The notes: generated by a model from the sequence alone, not told the origin. A stretch of 64,000 bases of DNA from Fidelibacterota bacterium (GCA_004124475.1 SCKK01000003.1:58540-122539), one strand, 5' to 3'. Shown: positions 51,340-60,582, counted from the stretch's first letter. Made by a program: numbers and translations.

Positions 51340-54066
51340 ATGATTAACCATTTTTATAAGAACAATGTTGCTGGTTTTTTACTAATGTTGGGAATGCTGC
51401 TGGCGTTTCCCGGAATCATGTTAGCCCAGTCGATCAGTTGCGGCGACGTCGTAACGTTGGATGTGACACTCACCGCAGACTTGGATTGCTCATCCGGGGG
51501 CACAGCCTTAACAGTTGGAGCAAACAATATCACCATCGACGGTGCCGGTTTTACAATTACCGTTAATGGAAACAATGCAGGTATCGATCTCACCAATCAC
51601 TCTTTTGTAACCATTAAAAATGTGACGGTTGTAAGTAACACCGCTGGTCAAGGCCGAGGAATTTATATTAATGGATCAAATGATTGTACAGTCGAGAGCA
51701 ATACCATTTCAGGCTTGTTTAATGCTGTTTATGTAAGCGGTACTGGATATCGCAATACATTATTCAATAACAACATGAGTGGATCAACCAACAATGCTTT
51801 CGAAAGTCATTATCTGGCCAATAGTTTAGACTGGGTGATCAAGGACAACAACATGACCGGTGGTAGTTTTTATGCGATGAATTACTTAGGCAGGCTATCA
51901 GAGCTCAGCGGTAATGATTTTAGCAACTCAAACCGTGGAGTATCTCTGTCTAATGGAAACCACGTTGTTTCACCCCTGGTGTTGACCTGGCAGGGTTCAA
52001 CAGGACCCAACAAGAACATTTTTGGTGGTCACACGTCTGATCCATTAACCCTGAACAATATGTACTGGGTAAACGTGAGTGGTTGGGACATGTCCTCACT
52101 GTTTACTGCAACGGCAACGACTAAACGAGGTCTTATTTTAAACGCAGTAAGAGACTCATATTTTGGGGATAATGATCTGAGTGGTTTGTTTAATGCTGTT
52201 TATGTAAGCGGTACTGGTTATCGCAATACATTATTCAATAACAACATGAGTGGATCAACCAACAATGCTTTCGAAAGTCATTATCTGGCCAATAGTTTAG
52301 ACTGGGTGATCAAGGACAACAACATGACCGGTGGTAGTTTTTATGCGATGAATTACTTAGGCAGGCTATCAGAGCTCAGCGGTAATGATTTTAGCAACTC
52401 AAACCGTGGAGTATCTCTGTCTAATGGAAACCACGTTGGTTCACCCCTGGTGTTGACCTGGCAGGGTGCAGCAGGTCCAAACCAGAACACCTTTGGTGGA
52501 CACACGTCTGATCCATTAACCCTGAACAATATGCACTGGGTAAACGTGAGTGGTTGGGACATGTCTTCACTGTTTACTTCAACGGCAACGACTAAACGGG
52601 GACTTATTTTAAACGGAGTAAGAGACTCTTATTTTGAGGGTAATAATCTGAGTGGTTTGTTTAATGCTGTTTATGTGCAAGGAACGGGTTATCGTGATAC
52701 ACTAATCAATAATAACATGAGTGGATCAACCAGCAATGCTTTCGAATCCAATGTACATAATAGCAATAGTGTAAACTGGGTCCTTACTAGCAATGACCTG
52801 ACGAGCTCAAGCGGTTATGCCATAAATTATATTGGAACGCCCACAGATATTTCAAGTAATGACTTTACGGGGTCAGTGCACGGTTTGTTTTTAAGGAGCA
52901 CAAATACATTTACCCTGGGAGCGAATACTTTTGATATTGGTGAGGCTGGAACAGCGATCTCTTTGCAATTCTGTAATGCTGTAACAATAACAGGCCAAAA
53001 CATTATTGGAACCAGTGGTACGGCAGTAAGCATATTTCAATCCAACAACACAATTATTGATGGTTTAGAAACCTGTGGAAAAACTGAAGGTGTAAAAATC
53101 TATAACGGTGGGAGTGGAAACATTGTAAAAAACAGTAGTTTTGCTGACGGAACTACAGGCATCTCGGTTGCTTCAGGCATAAACAATACCCAGATTCTCG
53201 ACAATACATTCTACAATATGATCAACCAGGTTGTGGACAATGGTAGTAACACCACAATTACAAATTCACAAACCGCAAGTTCTGCCACCTGGTGTGCCTC
53301 CGGTGAAGAAGACGAAGATATCACATCGCCTGTAATCATGGTATCAGCCGATCCTATTGTACTCTGGCCGCCGAATCACAAATATCAAACCATTGCCGTT
53401 TCTGATTTTGTCACTTCGGTATCGGATGACGTTGAAGGCGACCTCGATATAAACGCTGTGATCATCACTTCCGTTACCAGTGATGAAGCAGAAGATGCCT
53501 CCGGTGACGGTAATACACAGAATGACATAGTCATCGGGGACGATTGTCAATCTGTTGACCTTCGGGCTGAACGGCAGGGAGGCGGAAACGGCAGGGTGTA
53601 CACCGTCCACGTGTCCGCTACGGATGGCAGCGGGAATGTTGGTGAAGCATCGTTCCAGGTTCATGTCCCTCATAAAAAGAAAAATACTGCAACTGATGAT
53701 GGATCCGTCTACACAGTTGAAGGTAGCTGTGATTCACCGCCTTCAGCACCAAAGGTTGTGTCTGATGCTGTTGAAGAAGTAGTACCAACCGGATTTACTC
53801 TGAACCAGAACCATCCCAACCCCTTCAATCCCGTTACGACCATACGGTACGAACTTCCCGAACCGTCGCAAGTCACGATTACAATTTATGACCTAGTGGG
53901 CAGGCAGGTAAAAACGCTGGTGAATCACACTCAGGGCGCAGGCTACAAGTCACTTATTTGGGATGGGACGGATAACGTTGGCAGACCCGTGAGTGCCGGT
54001 GTTTATCTGTATCAAATCCGAGCTGGAAACTTCAAGCAGACTCGCAAGATGCTTCTATTACGGTGA
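51340..54066 (+). CDS. Secreted beta-helix repeat protein with T9SS-type sorting domain
   Basis: 908 aa. Start ATG 51340 after CAAGGAGAAAACA (strong Shine-Dalgarno). Signal peptide ends near PGIMLAQS. Residues ~30-650 are right-handed parallel beta-helix-like (NosD/pectate-lyase type) with short repeats such as NTISGLFNAVYVSGTGYRNT and a 157-residue unit present three times (see 51715). A HYR/Ig-like domain follows (SADPIVLWPPNHKYQTIAVS; SATDGSGNVGEASFQVHVP). The C-terminus is a FlgD-like/Por sorting domain: NHPNPFNPVTTIRYEL, then YDLVGRQVKTLV, GVYLYQIRAGNFKQTRKMLL. It is expected at the cell surface or outside; ligand or substrate unknown. Confidence 0.88.
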   Translation: MINHFYKNNVAGFLLMLGMLLAFPGIMLAQSISCGDVVTLDVTLTADLDCSSGGTALTVGANNITIDGAGFTITVNGNNAGIDLTNHSFVTIKNVTVVSNTAGQGRGIYINGSNDCTVESNTISGLFNAVYVSGTGYRNTLFNNNMSGSTNNAFESHYLANSLDWVIKDNNMTGGSFYAMNYLGRLSELSGNDFSNSNRGVSLSNGNHVVSPLVLTWQGSTGPNKNIFGGHTSDPLTLNNMYWVNVSGWDMSSLFTATATTKRGLILNAVRDSYFGDNDLSGLFNAVYVSGTGYRNTLFNNNMSGSTNNAFESHYLANSLDWVIKDNNMTGGSFYAMNYLGRLSELSGNDFSNSNRGVSLSNGNHVGSPLVLTWQGAAGPNQNTFGGHTSDPLTLNNMHWVNVSGWDMSSLFTSTATTKRGLILNGVRDSYFEGNNLSGLFNAVYVQGTGYRDTLINNNMSGSTSNAFESNVHNSNSVNWVLTSNDLTSSSGYAINYIGTPTDISSNDFTGSVHGLFLRSTNTFTLGANTFDIGEAGTAISLQFCNAVTITGQNIIGTSGTAVSIFQSNNTIIDGLETCGKTEGVKIYNGGSGNIVKNSSFADGTTGISVASGINNTQILDNTFYNMINQVVDNGSNTTITNSQTASSATWCASGEEDEDITSPVIMVSADPIVLWPPNHKYQTIAVSDFVTSVSDDVEGDLDINAVIITSVTSDEAEDASGDGNTQNDIVIGDDCQSVDLRAERQGGGNGRVYTVHVSATDGSGNVGEASFQVHVPHKKKNTATDDGSVYTVEGSCDSPPSAPKVVSDAVEEVVPTGFTLNQNHPNPFNPVTTIRYELPEPSQVTITIYDLVGRQVKTLVNHTQGAGYKSLIWDGTDNVGRPVSAGVYLYQIRAGNFKQTRKMLLLR
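51715..53127 (+). repeat. Three tandem 471-bp units inside the beta-helix gene
   Basis: Units begin at 51715, 52186 and 52657 (TTGTTTAATGCTGTTTATGT in each), exactly 471 bp apart. Units 1 and 2 are almost identical over long runs; unit 3 is similar for its first ~90 bp then diverges. Each encodes GLFNAVYV-x-GTGYR-x-TL...NNMSGST-x-NAFES. Confidence 0.9.
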
Positions 54067-54141
54067 TTCCAACCATTCGAAATAGCTGTGCGAAACACGA
54101 CATATCCAGATGGCATACTGGTTTTCGCCTGTCGTTGTAGC

Positions 54142-54324
54142 TTACGTAATATTGGAAGTTACGCTTTGTTGACTGAATCTTTTGGCTTTCTTTAAGATAT
54201 GTCCAGCAGTAGCCACGAAATATGTCGTATCAATTTGTATACAGGTTCCGGAGCCTATATCCATACTTTTCACATCTTTGCGGAGCAGGATTGCAACCAC
54301 AAATCCATCCAAGTAATTACGCAT
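54142..54324 (-). pseudogene. N-terminal fragment of a trypsin-fold protease
   Basis: 60 residues: NYLDGFVVAILLRKDVKSM, then GSGTCIQIDTTYFVATAGHI. The strand-turn-strand and TAGH (catalytic His of chymotrypsin-like proteases) are present but the Asp and Ser parts are absent. A probable gene stump within the 488-bp gap 54067-54554. Confidence 0.45.
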
Positions 54325-54480
54325 AGCTGTGTTGGTTTGTTTCTAGGCCATGCGCTGGCGATATTCCTTGTTATGAGTCATGATTCTCTTCTTAATCCAT
54401 TTTCCTCCGACCAAAGAGTGAATAAATAATCATGTTTAGACATCCGAATTTAGCTATTTGTTGAGTCTTCATCCACTATG

Positions 54481-54516
54481 AAAAACCCCACAAATCAAAT
54501 GTGATGTGGGGTTTTA
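54481..54516. terminator. Bidirectional Rho-independent terminator
   Basis: AAAAACCCCACA (54481-54492), a 12-nt loop, then TGTGGGGTTTTAA (54505-54517). A perfect 7-bp GC-rich stem with A-run and T-run on either side, placed just past the stop of the minus-strand EamA-type gene. Confidence 0.85.
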
Positions 54517-54554
54517 ATGTTAAAGGCTGATCCCACCCCAATAAAGGGGCAGGA

Positions 54555-55190
54555 TCAACCGTATTTATTTGCATTTTTAATCGCGACGATTAACAAAATA
54601 ATAACGAGTGGAATAGTCCTAAAAAAATTATAACCAGTATCCATAAGTGGGCTCTTCGACCTTCGTCCCATAAGGGTATAGATACCCCATGCAATACCGG
54701 CTACCATCATAAGTAAGAAACCGATAGCTGATGGTGTCGTCACCCCGGGTAGAATCAGATAAACAAATCCTGTAAAAGCGATCGTAACACCTACCCATTC
54801 AGTAACATGCAATCGAGTTCCTGAAATAAGAGACAGTAGTACCATCGTAATTTGGACAGATCCAAATAAGATGAGCGCACCGGTTCCTGTGTCCAGCGTA
54901 ATATAAGCAAAGGAAAATGTAATGGCATAAAGGAACAGCATTAAACTGGCAGACCAGCTACCTTTTGTAGAAGAGCCAGTTTTATTTCTATTGATTCCTA
55001 TAATCGCCAGGAGAACAATAGCGCCAGACAGCAGCCGTATAATAGTAAAACTGGATGCGTCAATGGTTCTCTCTCCCAAAGCCAATCGACACAGCACTGA
55101 ATTTGCAGCAAATGCAATTAGTGCTAACCCAGTAAAGATAATAGTTTTTACTAAGTAATTGTTGGATTTGTTGATCAATCTCGACTTCAT
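54555..55190 (-). CDS. EamA/DMT-family transporter, C-terminally truncated
   Basis: 211 aa, whereas DMT transporters are about 280-300 aa with ten TM helices. The first EamA half is complete (FTGLALIAFAANSVLCRLAL, SFTIIRLLSGAIVLL, FLYAITFSFAYITLDTGTGA, LILFGSVQITMVL) and the second begins (GFLLMMVAGIAWGIYTLMGR, NFFRTIPLVIILLIVA) but ends abruptly in IKNANKYG. About three helices are missing. It is probably a 3'-truncated, non-functional gene; a shortened functional form cannot be excluded. Confidence 0.75.
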   Translation of the reverse strand: MKSRLINKSNNYLVKTIIFTGLALIAFAANSVLCRLALGERTIDASSFTIIRLLSGAIVLLAIIGINRNKTGSSTKGSWSASLMLFLYAITFSFAYITLDTGTGALILFGSVQITMVLLSLISGTRLHVTEWVGVTIAFTGFVYLILPGVTTPSAIGFLLMMVAGIAWGIYTLMGRRSKSPLMDTGYNFFRTIPLVIILLIVAIKNANKYG

Positions 55191-55353
55191 GGAAAATATA
55201 ATGCCGGCAAATCACCTGCTACGATTGAAACAGCACTAACTTTTATGATAAGAGTTAGAGATAATAAAAGTCACGAAACTCTAATTATCGTACTTGCGGT
55301 AGCAATTAGGTACATTTGCCTGTTAGGTGGCAGCTTGGCAGGTCAGCGATATC

Positions 55354-55887
55354 TCACACGTGCTTCTTTTCGGAGTAGATCCAATCGGGCCGCTTACTCA
55401 TCAGCGCTCTTAGATCCTTACGGATCTCCTCGCACGTCGGGCGACCGACAAACCACCATCCATTGTAGATCTTGTAGATGGTTCGATCGCGGTCGAGGAT
55501 GAACGTGTAGGGGATATAGACCTCTCCGTGCACCTGATCTGTGTGATCTGTCATTTGTAACTTGTGCAGGAGACTGCGATCCGGATCCATGAGAAATGGC
55601 CAGTCCGCCGCGAGTGCCGCACGAACCTCGTTCGTGTTCATCCGGTCGTCCACCGTAACAGTGATCATCTTACAGTAGTTGACCTGAAATTCCGGCTGTA
55701 GCTCTCTGACATAGGCCGTCAACTGACGACGATCCTTCGGTCAGTAATATCCACGGTTGAAGATCAGGACCGTCGGGAAACCTCGTATGAGTTTCGATAG
55801 CTGTCGAGACTCGCCATCTTGGTCGGGGAGTTCGAAATTGGGGAACTTCTGTCCCACCTTGAGATCAGGATGCATTGAATATTCCAT
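55354..55887 (-). CDS. Putative selenocysteine-containing peroxiredoxin-like (AhpC/TSA) protein
   Basis: 177 residues if UGA at 55743-55741 (codon 49) is read as Sec. From ATG 55887: LKVGQKFPNFELPDQDGESR, then GFPTVLIFNRGYY-U-PKDRRQ, then LTAYVRELQPEFQVNY, a long thioredoxin-fold region (WPFLMDPDRSLLHKLQM, YIPYTFILDRDRTIYKIYNG) and a stop at 55354. AhpC/TSA-family homologues have RGxxCPxxRxQ with the peroxidatic Cys exactly at the UGA. Reading frame and family similarity are unbroken on both sides. A small hairpin follows the UGA (55715-55730). GC content is higher than the neighbours, suggesting transfer. The alternative is a nonsense-mutated Cys gene. Gene finders would report only the 122-aa downstream part. 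Confidence 0.7.
55715..55743 (-). promoter_or_regulatory. SECIS-like hairpin immediately 3' of the in-frame UGA
   Basis: In mRNA sense: UGA, a 16-nt interval to the loop, stem GUCGUC / GACGGC (six pairs, one U-G) with apical loop AGUU. Bacterial SECIS elements place a small loop with a G in its first two positions about 16-37 nt after UGA, inside the coding region. Position, loop size and loop G all fit; the stem is short. Confidence 0.5.
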
Positions 55888-56416
55888 GTTTTCTTGCCTC
55901 ATTGAACTGACGCTATGTGTAGATTCGTCTCATACGATCATCGCTATTCGGGCGAATCGGTCAGGATAGACTGGAAATAATAACCTTCTATTAATATATT
56001 GTGATTGGAATACGCCTGCCTCTCGGCGGGCAGGGAATGATGATTTTTCCACCTATAATTGTTTAGTATTGTTAGTACAGAATTTTAACATGAGTAACAG
56101 GAAACTTTAAGGAATTACAAGGCAATCTGCAACCTAAATTTGTTCCTGACTAACCTCCATTACTGTAATTATATTTATAGACATATTTTTTTAAACTCAT
56201 ACTTCATATGCTGTATATTGAATTCAAGTACGCCATTTCTGTATTGTTGCTGGATAATCCAAGTGTCAGTGAGGTCTTTGTATAACAACGTGTATATTGA
56301 GAATAAAACTAATATTTAGTCGACCATAATTCAACTTCCAAGATTTTTGACTAATAAATAATCTTTAAGAATCCGCTCACGCTATGATGTCAGAAACAGC
56401 AAATAACCACCGTTTT

Positions 56417-56479
56417 GGAAATTTTTCCTTAAATATCTCATATTTCAACGTAAAATTCATTTATCCTTTCTCATAACCC
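56417..56479. repeat. Dispersed repeat related to 18185-18247
   Basis: TTTCCTTAAATATCTCATATT then CGTAAAATTCATTTATCC and TCTCATAACCC; about three-quarters identical to the copy near the HEPN genes. Confidence 0.5.
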
Positions 56480-56789
56480 AATACAAAACCAGTAATAAAA
56501 TGAACGGTGTCATTTTCATTTTAGCCTCTTTGGTTAAACAATTTGCATATTAATTGTTTAAATTTCTGGTGTTGGATTCACCTCCAACACCCATTCCCAA
56601 ACAATGATATTGGTAATAAATGATAATAAAACGTTAAGCGTATATCTAATTCTCATGGAGGAATGTAAGGGTTTTTGAAAATGTGGCAGCACTTTTAGCC
56701 AAATCTGGAATAAATACTTGGAGTTTCTTACAACCCGCTCTCAAAAAATTGAGCTGAGCACTGAATGTCAAAATCACGACCCAAATATT

Positions 56790-56912
56790 GGTGTCGGGTT
56801 GATTGACCACTTTTCGGTCCAAAACCTTGGAAAAAATATCAGCAATCTGGTCATGATTGAGTTACTCGTTACCGGTCAGATTATAAGAGTTACCCTTGTG
56901 TTCGCCGGTGGA
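56790..56912 (-). pseudogene. Remnant of an NmrA/SDR-type NAD(P)-binding protein
   Basis: Minus-strand reading GEHKGNSYNLTGNE, stop (TAA), LNHDQIADIFSKVLDRKVV NQPDT. This matches the NmrA-family stretch Y-x-LTGPEALSYxEIAxxLSEVLGRxVxY. A stop sits at the position after the LTGxE, and no upstream Rossmann domain is present. Confidence 0.5.
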
Positions 56913-56971
56913 GCACTCATGCATTCATAATGCAGTGCTAAAAATTTAACATAAATAGCTTATTTATGAGG

Positions 56972-58726
56972 CTATTTTTGACTACTATTCTGGAGTCTCC
57001 AAAGCTTTTGGTAAGCACCGCAGGTTTTGAGCAACTCTTCATGCGTTCCTTCTTCTATGACCTTCCCCTGATCCAGAACTACGATCTTATCAAAATCAAC
57101 AATAGTAGATAGTCGATGTGCAATCACAATTGTGGTCTTCCCTTTTTGGGAGACAGACTTGATAGCATCTTGAATTCTTCTCTCTGACTTACTATCGAGT
57201 GAAGCCGTCGCTTCATCAAAAAGTAGGATGGGCGGATCCTTGAGGAGCATACGTGCAATCGCAACTCGCTGTTTTTCTCCCCCCGAGAGTTTTACACCGC
57301 GCTCTCCTACCTGTGTATCGTACCCCTCTGGCAAGCTTTCGATGAATTCATGGATGTTAGCGAGCTTTGCTGCGGCCACAATGTCTTCTTCTCCAGCACC
57401 GGGCCTTCCATATTGAATGTTGTTGAAAATAGTTTCATTAAAAAGAATGGTGTCTTGTGCCACAACGCCAATGTTTCTGCGTAGCGAGACTTGTGTGATG
57501 TTCCTGATGTCAGCACCATCGATTGATATTTCCCCGCCACTCACATCATACAGTCGTAGTAGTAATTTTGAGACCGTAGATTTTCCTGAACCTGAAGAAC
57601 CAACTAACGCAACGCTCGATCGTGCAGGAATATCTATGGACACTCCTTTGAGAACACTTCTATTGTCCTTATACCCAAACACAACATCCGTAAGGACAAT
57701 ATGCCCTTCGGGATTTTCAAGCTCCTTCGCTCCCGCTCTGTCTACGACATCATTTTCAACTTCCAATAACTTAAACATCTCATCAACATTTGCGAGTGAT
57801 TCTTTCAGTCTTCGATACAGCATTCCTAAAAATGAGAGCGGTATCGCGACGCGGTTTAGATATGTAGTAATAAGCACAAAGTCCCCCACAGTCGCAGCAC
57901 CATTCAAATACTCACGAACTGCGAGTGCCAAAAGTGCAGTGAGCCCAGCAGTGAGAATAAGTCCCTGGCCCATATTTAGATTTGCACCTTTCTTGGTTGA
58001 AACAATTGCCATGTCTGCCCATCTTTTAAGAGTTGATTCGTACCGCTTAAATTCAAACTCTTCATTCGTAAAGTATTTAACTGTTTCATAATTCATCAAC
58101 GCATCAATCGATTGTTCACTTCCTCGATCATCTCGTTTGTTTGTTTCAAGAAGTAGTTTTTGCCTCCTGTTGGTTACAATAACCGTAAAGGCAACATAGA
58201 TTACGACAAATATTCCAAAAACGAGGCCAAATATGGGGGGGAATAAAGTAATAAAGATTCCAAGAACTAATACGATCTCAATGAGGGTTGGCAAGATACT
58301 TCCAGTAAGAAAGAAGCTCAATGAACTAATAGCGCTCGTTCCCCTGGAAATTTTGCGCGCCACACCCCCTGTTGCTTGCTCTGTATGAAATTCAACTGGG
58401 AGACTCAATAAATGACTAAATACATCAAGTGAAACAAGCCGCTTCACGCCCACTGTTACTTTTGCAAATATGTAGTCCTTTAGCCCACTTAAAAGGTCTG
58501 TTCCCCAACGAAGCATGAAAAATAGTAAAACAAGTACTGCTAAATATCGAATATCGATAGCAAACCCTGTGCTCTCAGCAAGCGTGTCAACAAGTTCTTT
58601 TATGACATACGGATTTGTTACAGAAAAAAGTCGCCCAGCAACAACAATTGCAAGCGATATGATAATTCGCCACTTAAACCGTGAGAGATACGGTAGGAGC
58701 ATAAATAAATATGAGCGCTTTTTCAT
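56972..58726 (-). CDS. Atm1/HMT-type ABC exporter (fused TMD-NBD)
   Basis: 584 aa half-transporter. Six TM helices (about 18-295) with the Atm1-subfamily marker NYETVKYFTNEEFEFKRYE; the NBD has Walker A GSSGSGKST (about 368-376), Q-loop VVAQDTILFN, signature LSGGEKQR, Walker B ILLFDEATASLD and H-loop IAHRLST. Atm1 relatives export glutathione-type or Fe-S-precursor compounds; HMT types export metal-thiol conjugates. It stands alone. A truncated glutathione-transferase-like fragment lies directly upstream. Substrate is inferred only at subfamily level. Confidence 0.88.
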   Translation of the reverse strand: MKKRSYLFMLLPYLSRFKWRIIISLAIVVAGRLFSVTNPYVIKELVDTLAESTGFAIDIRYLAVLVLLFFMLRWGTDLLSGLKDYIFAKVTVGVKRLVSLDVFSHLLSLPVEFHTEQATGGVARKISRGTSAISSLSFFLTGSILPTLIEIVLVLGIFITLFPPIFGLVFGIFVVIYVAFTVIVTNRRQKLLLETNKRDDRGSEQSIDALMNYETVKYFTNEEFEFKRYESTLKRWADMAIVSTKKGANLNMGQGLILTAGLTALLALAVREYLNGAATVGDFVLITTYLNRVAIPLSFLGMLYRRLKESLANVDEMFKLLEVENDVVDRAGAKELENPEGHIVLTDVVFGYKDNRSVLKGVSIDIPARSSVALVGSSGSGKSTVSKLLLRLYDVSGGEISIDGADIRNITQVSLRRNIGVVAQDTILFNETIFNNIQYGRPGAGEEDIVAAAKLANIHEFIESLPEGYDTQVGERGVKLSGGEKQRVAIARMLLKDPPILLFDEATASLDSKSERRIQDAIKSVSQKGKTTIVIAHRLSTIVDFDKIVVLDQGKVIEEGTHEELLKTCGAYQKLWRLQNSSQK

Positions 58727-58757
58727 AACGTACGTCGGTTGCAGTATACCATTTTAT

Positions 58758-58913
58758 TTATCCCTGTATTTTCTTTTCATTTATTAAGTAGGTTCGAACA
58801 TTTACAAAGTCAATGTTAGCAATATAGAGCGCGAGGCGACATGCTAATCCACGACCTCCAGAAAAATCAAAGTAGCTTAGCTTTACACCTGTTGTTGATT
58901 GTGTTTTTTTCAT
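58758..58913 (-). pseudogene. N-terminal fragment of a glutathione S-transferase
   Basis: 51 codons: MKKTQSTTGVKLSYFDFSGG, RGLACRLALYIANIDFVNV. This is the first beta-alpha-beta of the GST thioredoxin-like domain (KLxYFxxxGRxExxRLxLxxAGIxF), with Tyr at the usual catalytic position. It stops after LINEKKIQG, so the helical domain is missing. The remainder of 58727-59108 shows no gene. Confidence 0.6.
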
Positions 58914-59108
58914 AATATAGTTGTAATGTAATTAATTTATAAATTTATCGAAATATTGTAAGAGTTAGTTAATAATGGTTCTCGAAGAGAAAGGATAAAT
59001 GCCCGAAGGACTAGGAATCCCCCATTTTTTTTGAAACTCAAATTTTATTGAACTTAACGGTTTGGATAAAATGAGTTTTAATTCATTTTATTCTTTGTTG
59101 TGTGTAGT

Positions 59109-60254
59109 TTACTTAAACCACTTTTCAATTCTTGAAGTCTCAAACGCTGTCCTATCAGCTCTGTTTTCTTCTGATGGGCCGCTGAATGTCAACTGAGGTT
59201 CAGGATTACCTAGTATATTACCATCAACCCTTGCAACTTTACCCGAGCCAACTTCAAGAAAGCAGGTACCAATGCCGTTGAATTTTACAGATTTGTTTTC
59301 CTGTTTAATTGTATTCAGAATGTCATCAACCACCGTTTTCCCTGCATCTTCGGCGAAGGAACCTGCCTTTGGAACTGCAAATCGCCCGGCTGGAATATTG
59401 GTGACATCACCAATGGCGTATACATTTTCGAATGCTGTGCGTAAGTTGTTTTGATCCACCTGAACCCATCCATTTTGGCCCAAAGCCGAATCAAGAACAA
59501 CTTTAGGTGGCATATGTATAGGGACCCCTAAGAACAGATCATATTTCATTGGACCCTTTCCATCAACAAGAGCATGTTTCTTATCCGGAACCAACGCCGT
59601 TACCTTATGTTTCGGCAGGAATTCTATATCATGTTGCCCGAGTAATTCTTGCAACGCAGCTGATGCATCTTTGGACATTGGAAGGGGAATTGGGGTTGGC
59701 GCAAGTGTTTTAATGGTGATGTCTGTACGCGTGCCCTTCCCCTTAAAATAGTCGTGCAATTGAAATGCGGCTTCATAAGGTGATGGGGGGCATTGGTAGG
59801 GGTTATCAAAAACGCTGATAAGAATAGTACCTGCACTGAATTTCTCAATTACAGGATGTATTCTCTGTGCCTCCGCAAACGAGTAGAAGCTATATCCACC
59901 TTCTAAAAAGCCGGGTATCGCCTCCGGATGCAGTTCGGCACCCAGCGCTACCACCAAATAGTCAAAAGTAAAAGTGGAAGAAGATGTTTTTACAACTTTA
60001 TTCTCTGGATCGATTTGTTCAATGGTGTCTTGAACAAAATCGATTCCTTTTTTGTTGAGTTCAGAATAATAGGCTTTGATATCCTCCGGAGCCCTACGAC
60101 CAAACATCAGGTCGAACTTGGTGAAGCCTATTATGAAGGAATCATTCTTGTCGATCAGGGTGATCCGAAAATTGTCCTCCAGGTCCGCACGCAAACCGGT
60201 AGCCACTTCCAATCCGCCAAACCCGCCCCCTAAGATCAAAATGTTCGTTTTCAT
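59109..60254 (-). CDS. SQR-like FAD-dependent pyridine nucleotide-disulfide oxidoreductase
   Basis: 381 aa. FAD-binding ILILGGGFGGLEVA at the N-terminus, FDYLVVALGAEL, DNPYQCPPSPYEAAFQLHDY and NVYAIGDVTNIPAGRFAVPK near the C-terminus. The CPPSPYE cysteine matches sulfide:quinone reductase/flavocytochrome c-sulfide dehydrogenase relatives. Only this and one further Cys (GTCFLE) are seen; the complete SQR Cys triad is not, so sulfide activity is uncertain. The adjacent (broken) DsrE-like gene supports a sulfur role. Confidence 0.82.
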   Translation of the reverse strand: MKTNILILGGGFGGLEVATGLRADLEDNFRITLIDKNDSFIIGFTKFDLMFGRRAPEDIKAYYSELNKKGIDFVQDTIEQIDPENKVVKTSSSTFTFDYLVVALGAELHPEAIPGFLEGGYSFYSFAEAQRIHPVIEKFSAGTILISVFDNPYQCPPSPYEAAFQLHDYFKGKGTRTDITIKTLAPTPIPLPMSKDASAALQELLGQHDIEFLPKHKVTALVPDKKHALVDGKGPMKYDLFLGVPIHMPPKVVLDSALGQNGWVQVDQNNLRTAFENVYAIGDVTNIPAGRFAVPKAGSFAEDAGKTVVDDILNTIKQENKSVKFNGIGTCFLEVGSGKVARVDGNILGNPEPQLTFSGPSEENRADRTAFETSRIEKWFK

Positions 60255-60262
60255 CGAAATGT

Positions 60263-60527
60263 TTATTGGGTTATTACCTTGTCCGATTCGGCTATGAGGT
60301 CATACAAGTTAGCCATTGTTGACAATGTGTACAATTCCGTACCCTCAGAATTTCTTATTATCAAACACGTGCCACAAGCAAGTATTTCCCATTTGTTCGG
60401 GACCGTTGAACTTCTCATTGAGTAAATTTTCCGCTTCAACTCCTTTGTCCAGGGTAAAGTTTCCCTGTCTGAATGCGTTCCATTTAGCTTCCATATCATC
60501 AGCGTAAATTACAATTCCAAGTTTCAT
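60263..60527 (-). pseudogene. DsrE-family gene with an internal deletion and frameshift
   Basis: Begins MKLGIVIYADDMEAKWNAFR, then TLDKGVEAENLLNEKFNGPEQ in frame one. From about 60430 the family match continues in another frame as KWEILACGTCLIIRNSEG then LYTLSTMANLYDLIAESDKV to stop at 60263. Intact homologues have about 12 more residues (an LxGKGVE strand) between the KG and VEAE parts, so two lesions exist. The conserved Cys of LACGTCL is preserved. It lies 9 bp upstream of the SQR-like gene. Confidence 0.75.
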
Positions 60528-60582
60528 TCTATCTATTCGGAATTATTCTTATGCTATTTTTATAAATTACACACAATGGGGT

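Larger units (their letters stand above)
55888..56971. other. Gene-poor 1.1-kb stretch with repeats and one gene remnant
   Basis: Contains GCCTGCCTCTCGGCGGGCAGGG (56012-56033, GC-rich palindrome), the dispersed repeat at 56417-56479 and the NmrA-like fragment at 56790-56912. AT-rich otherwise, with stops in all frames. A plus-strand frame at 56718-56930 is the shadow of the remnant. Confidence 0.5.

Noticed and set aside
56718..56930. 70-aa plus-strand frame.
   Set aside because: It overlaps, on the opposite strand, a recognisable NmrA-like remnant and shows no motif of its own.
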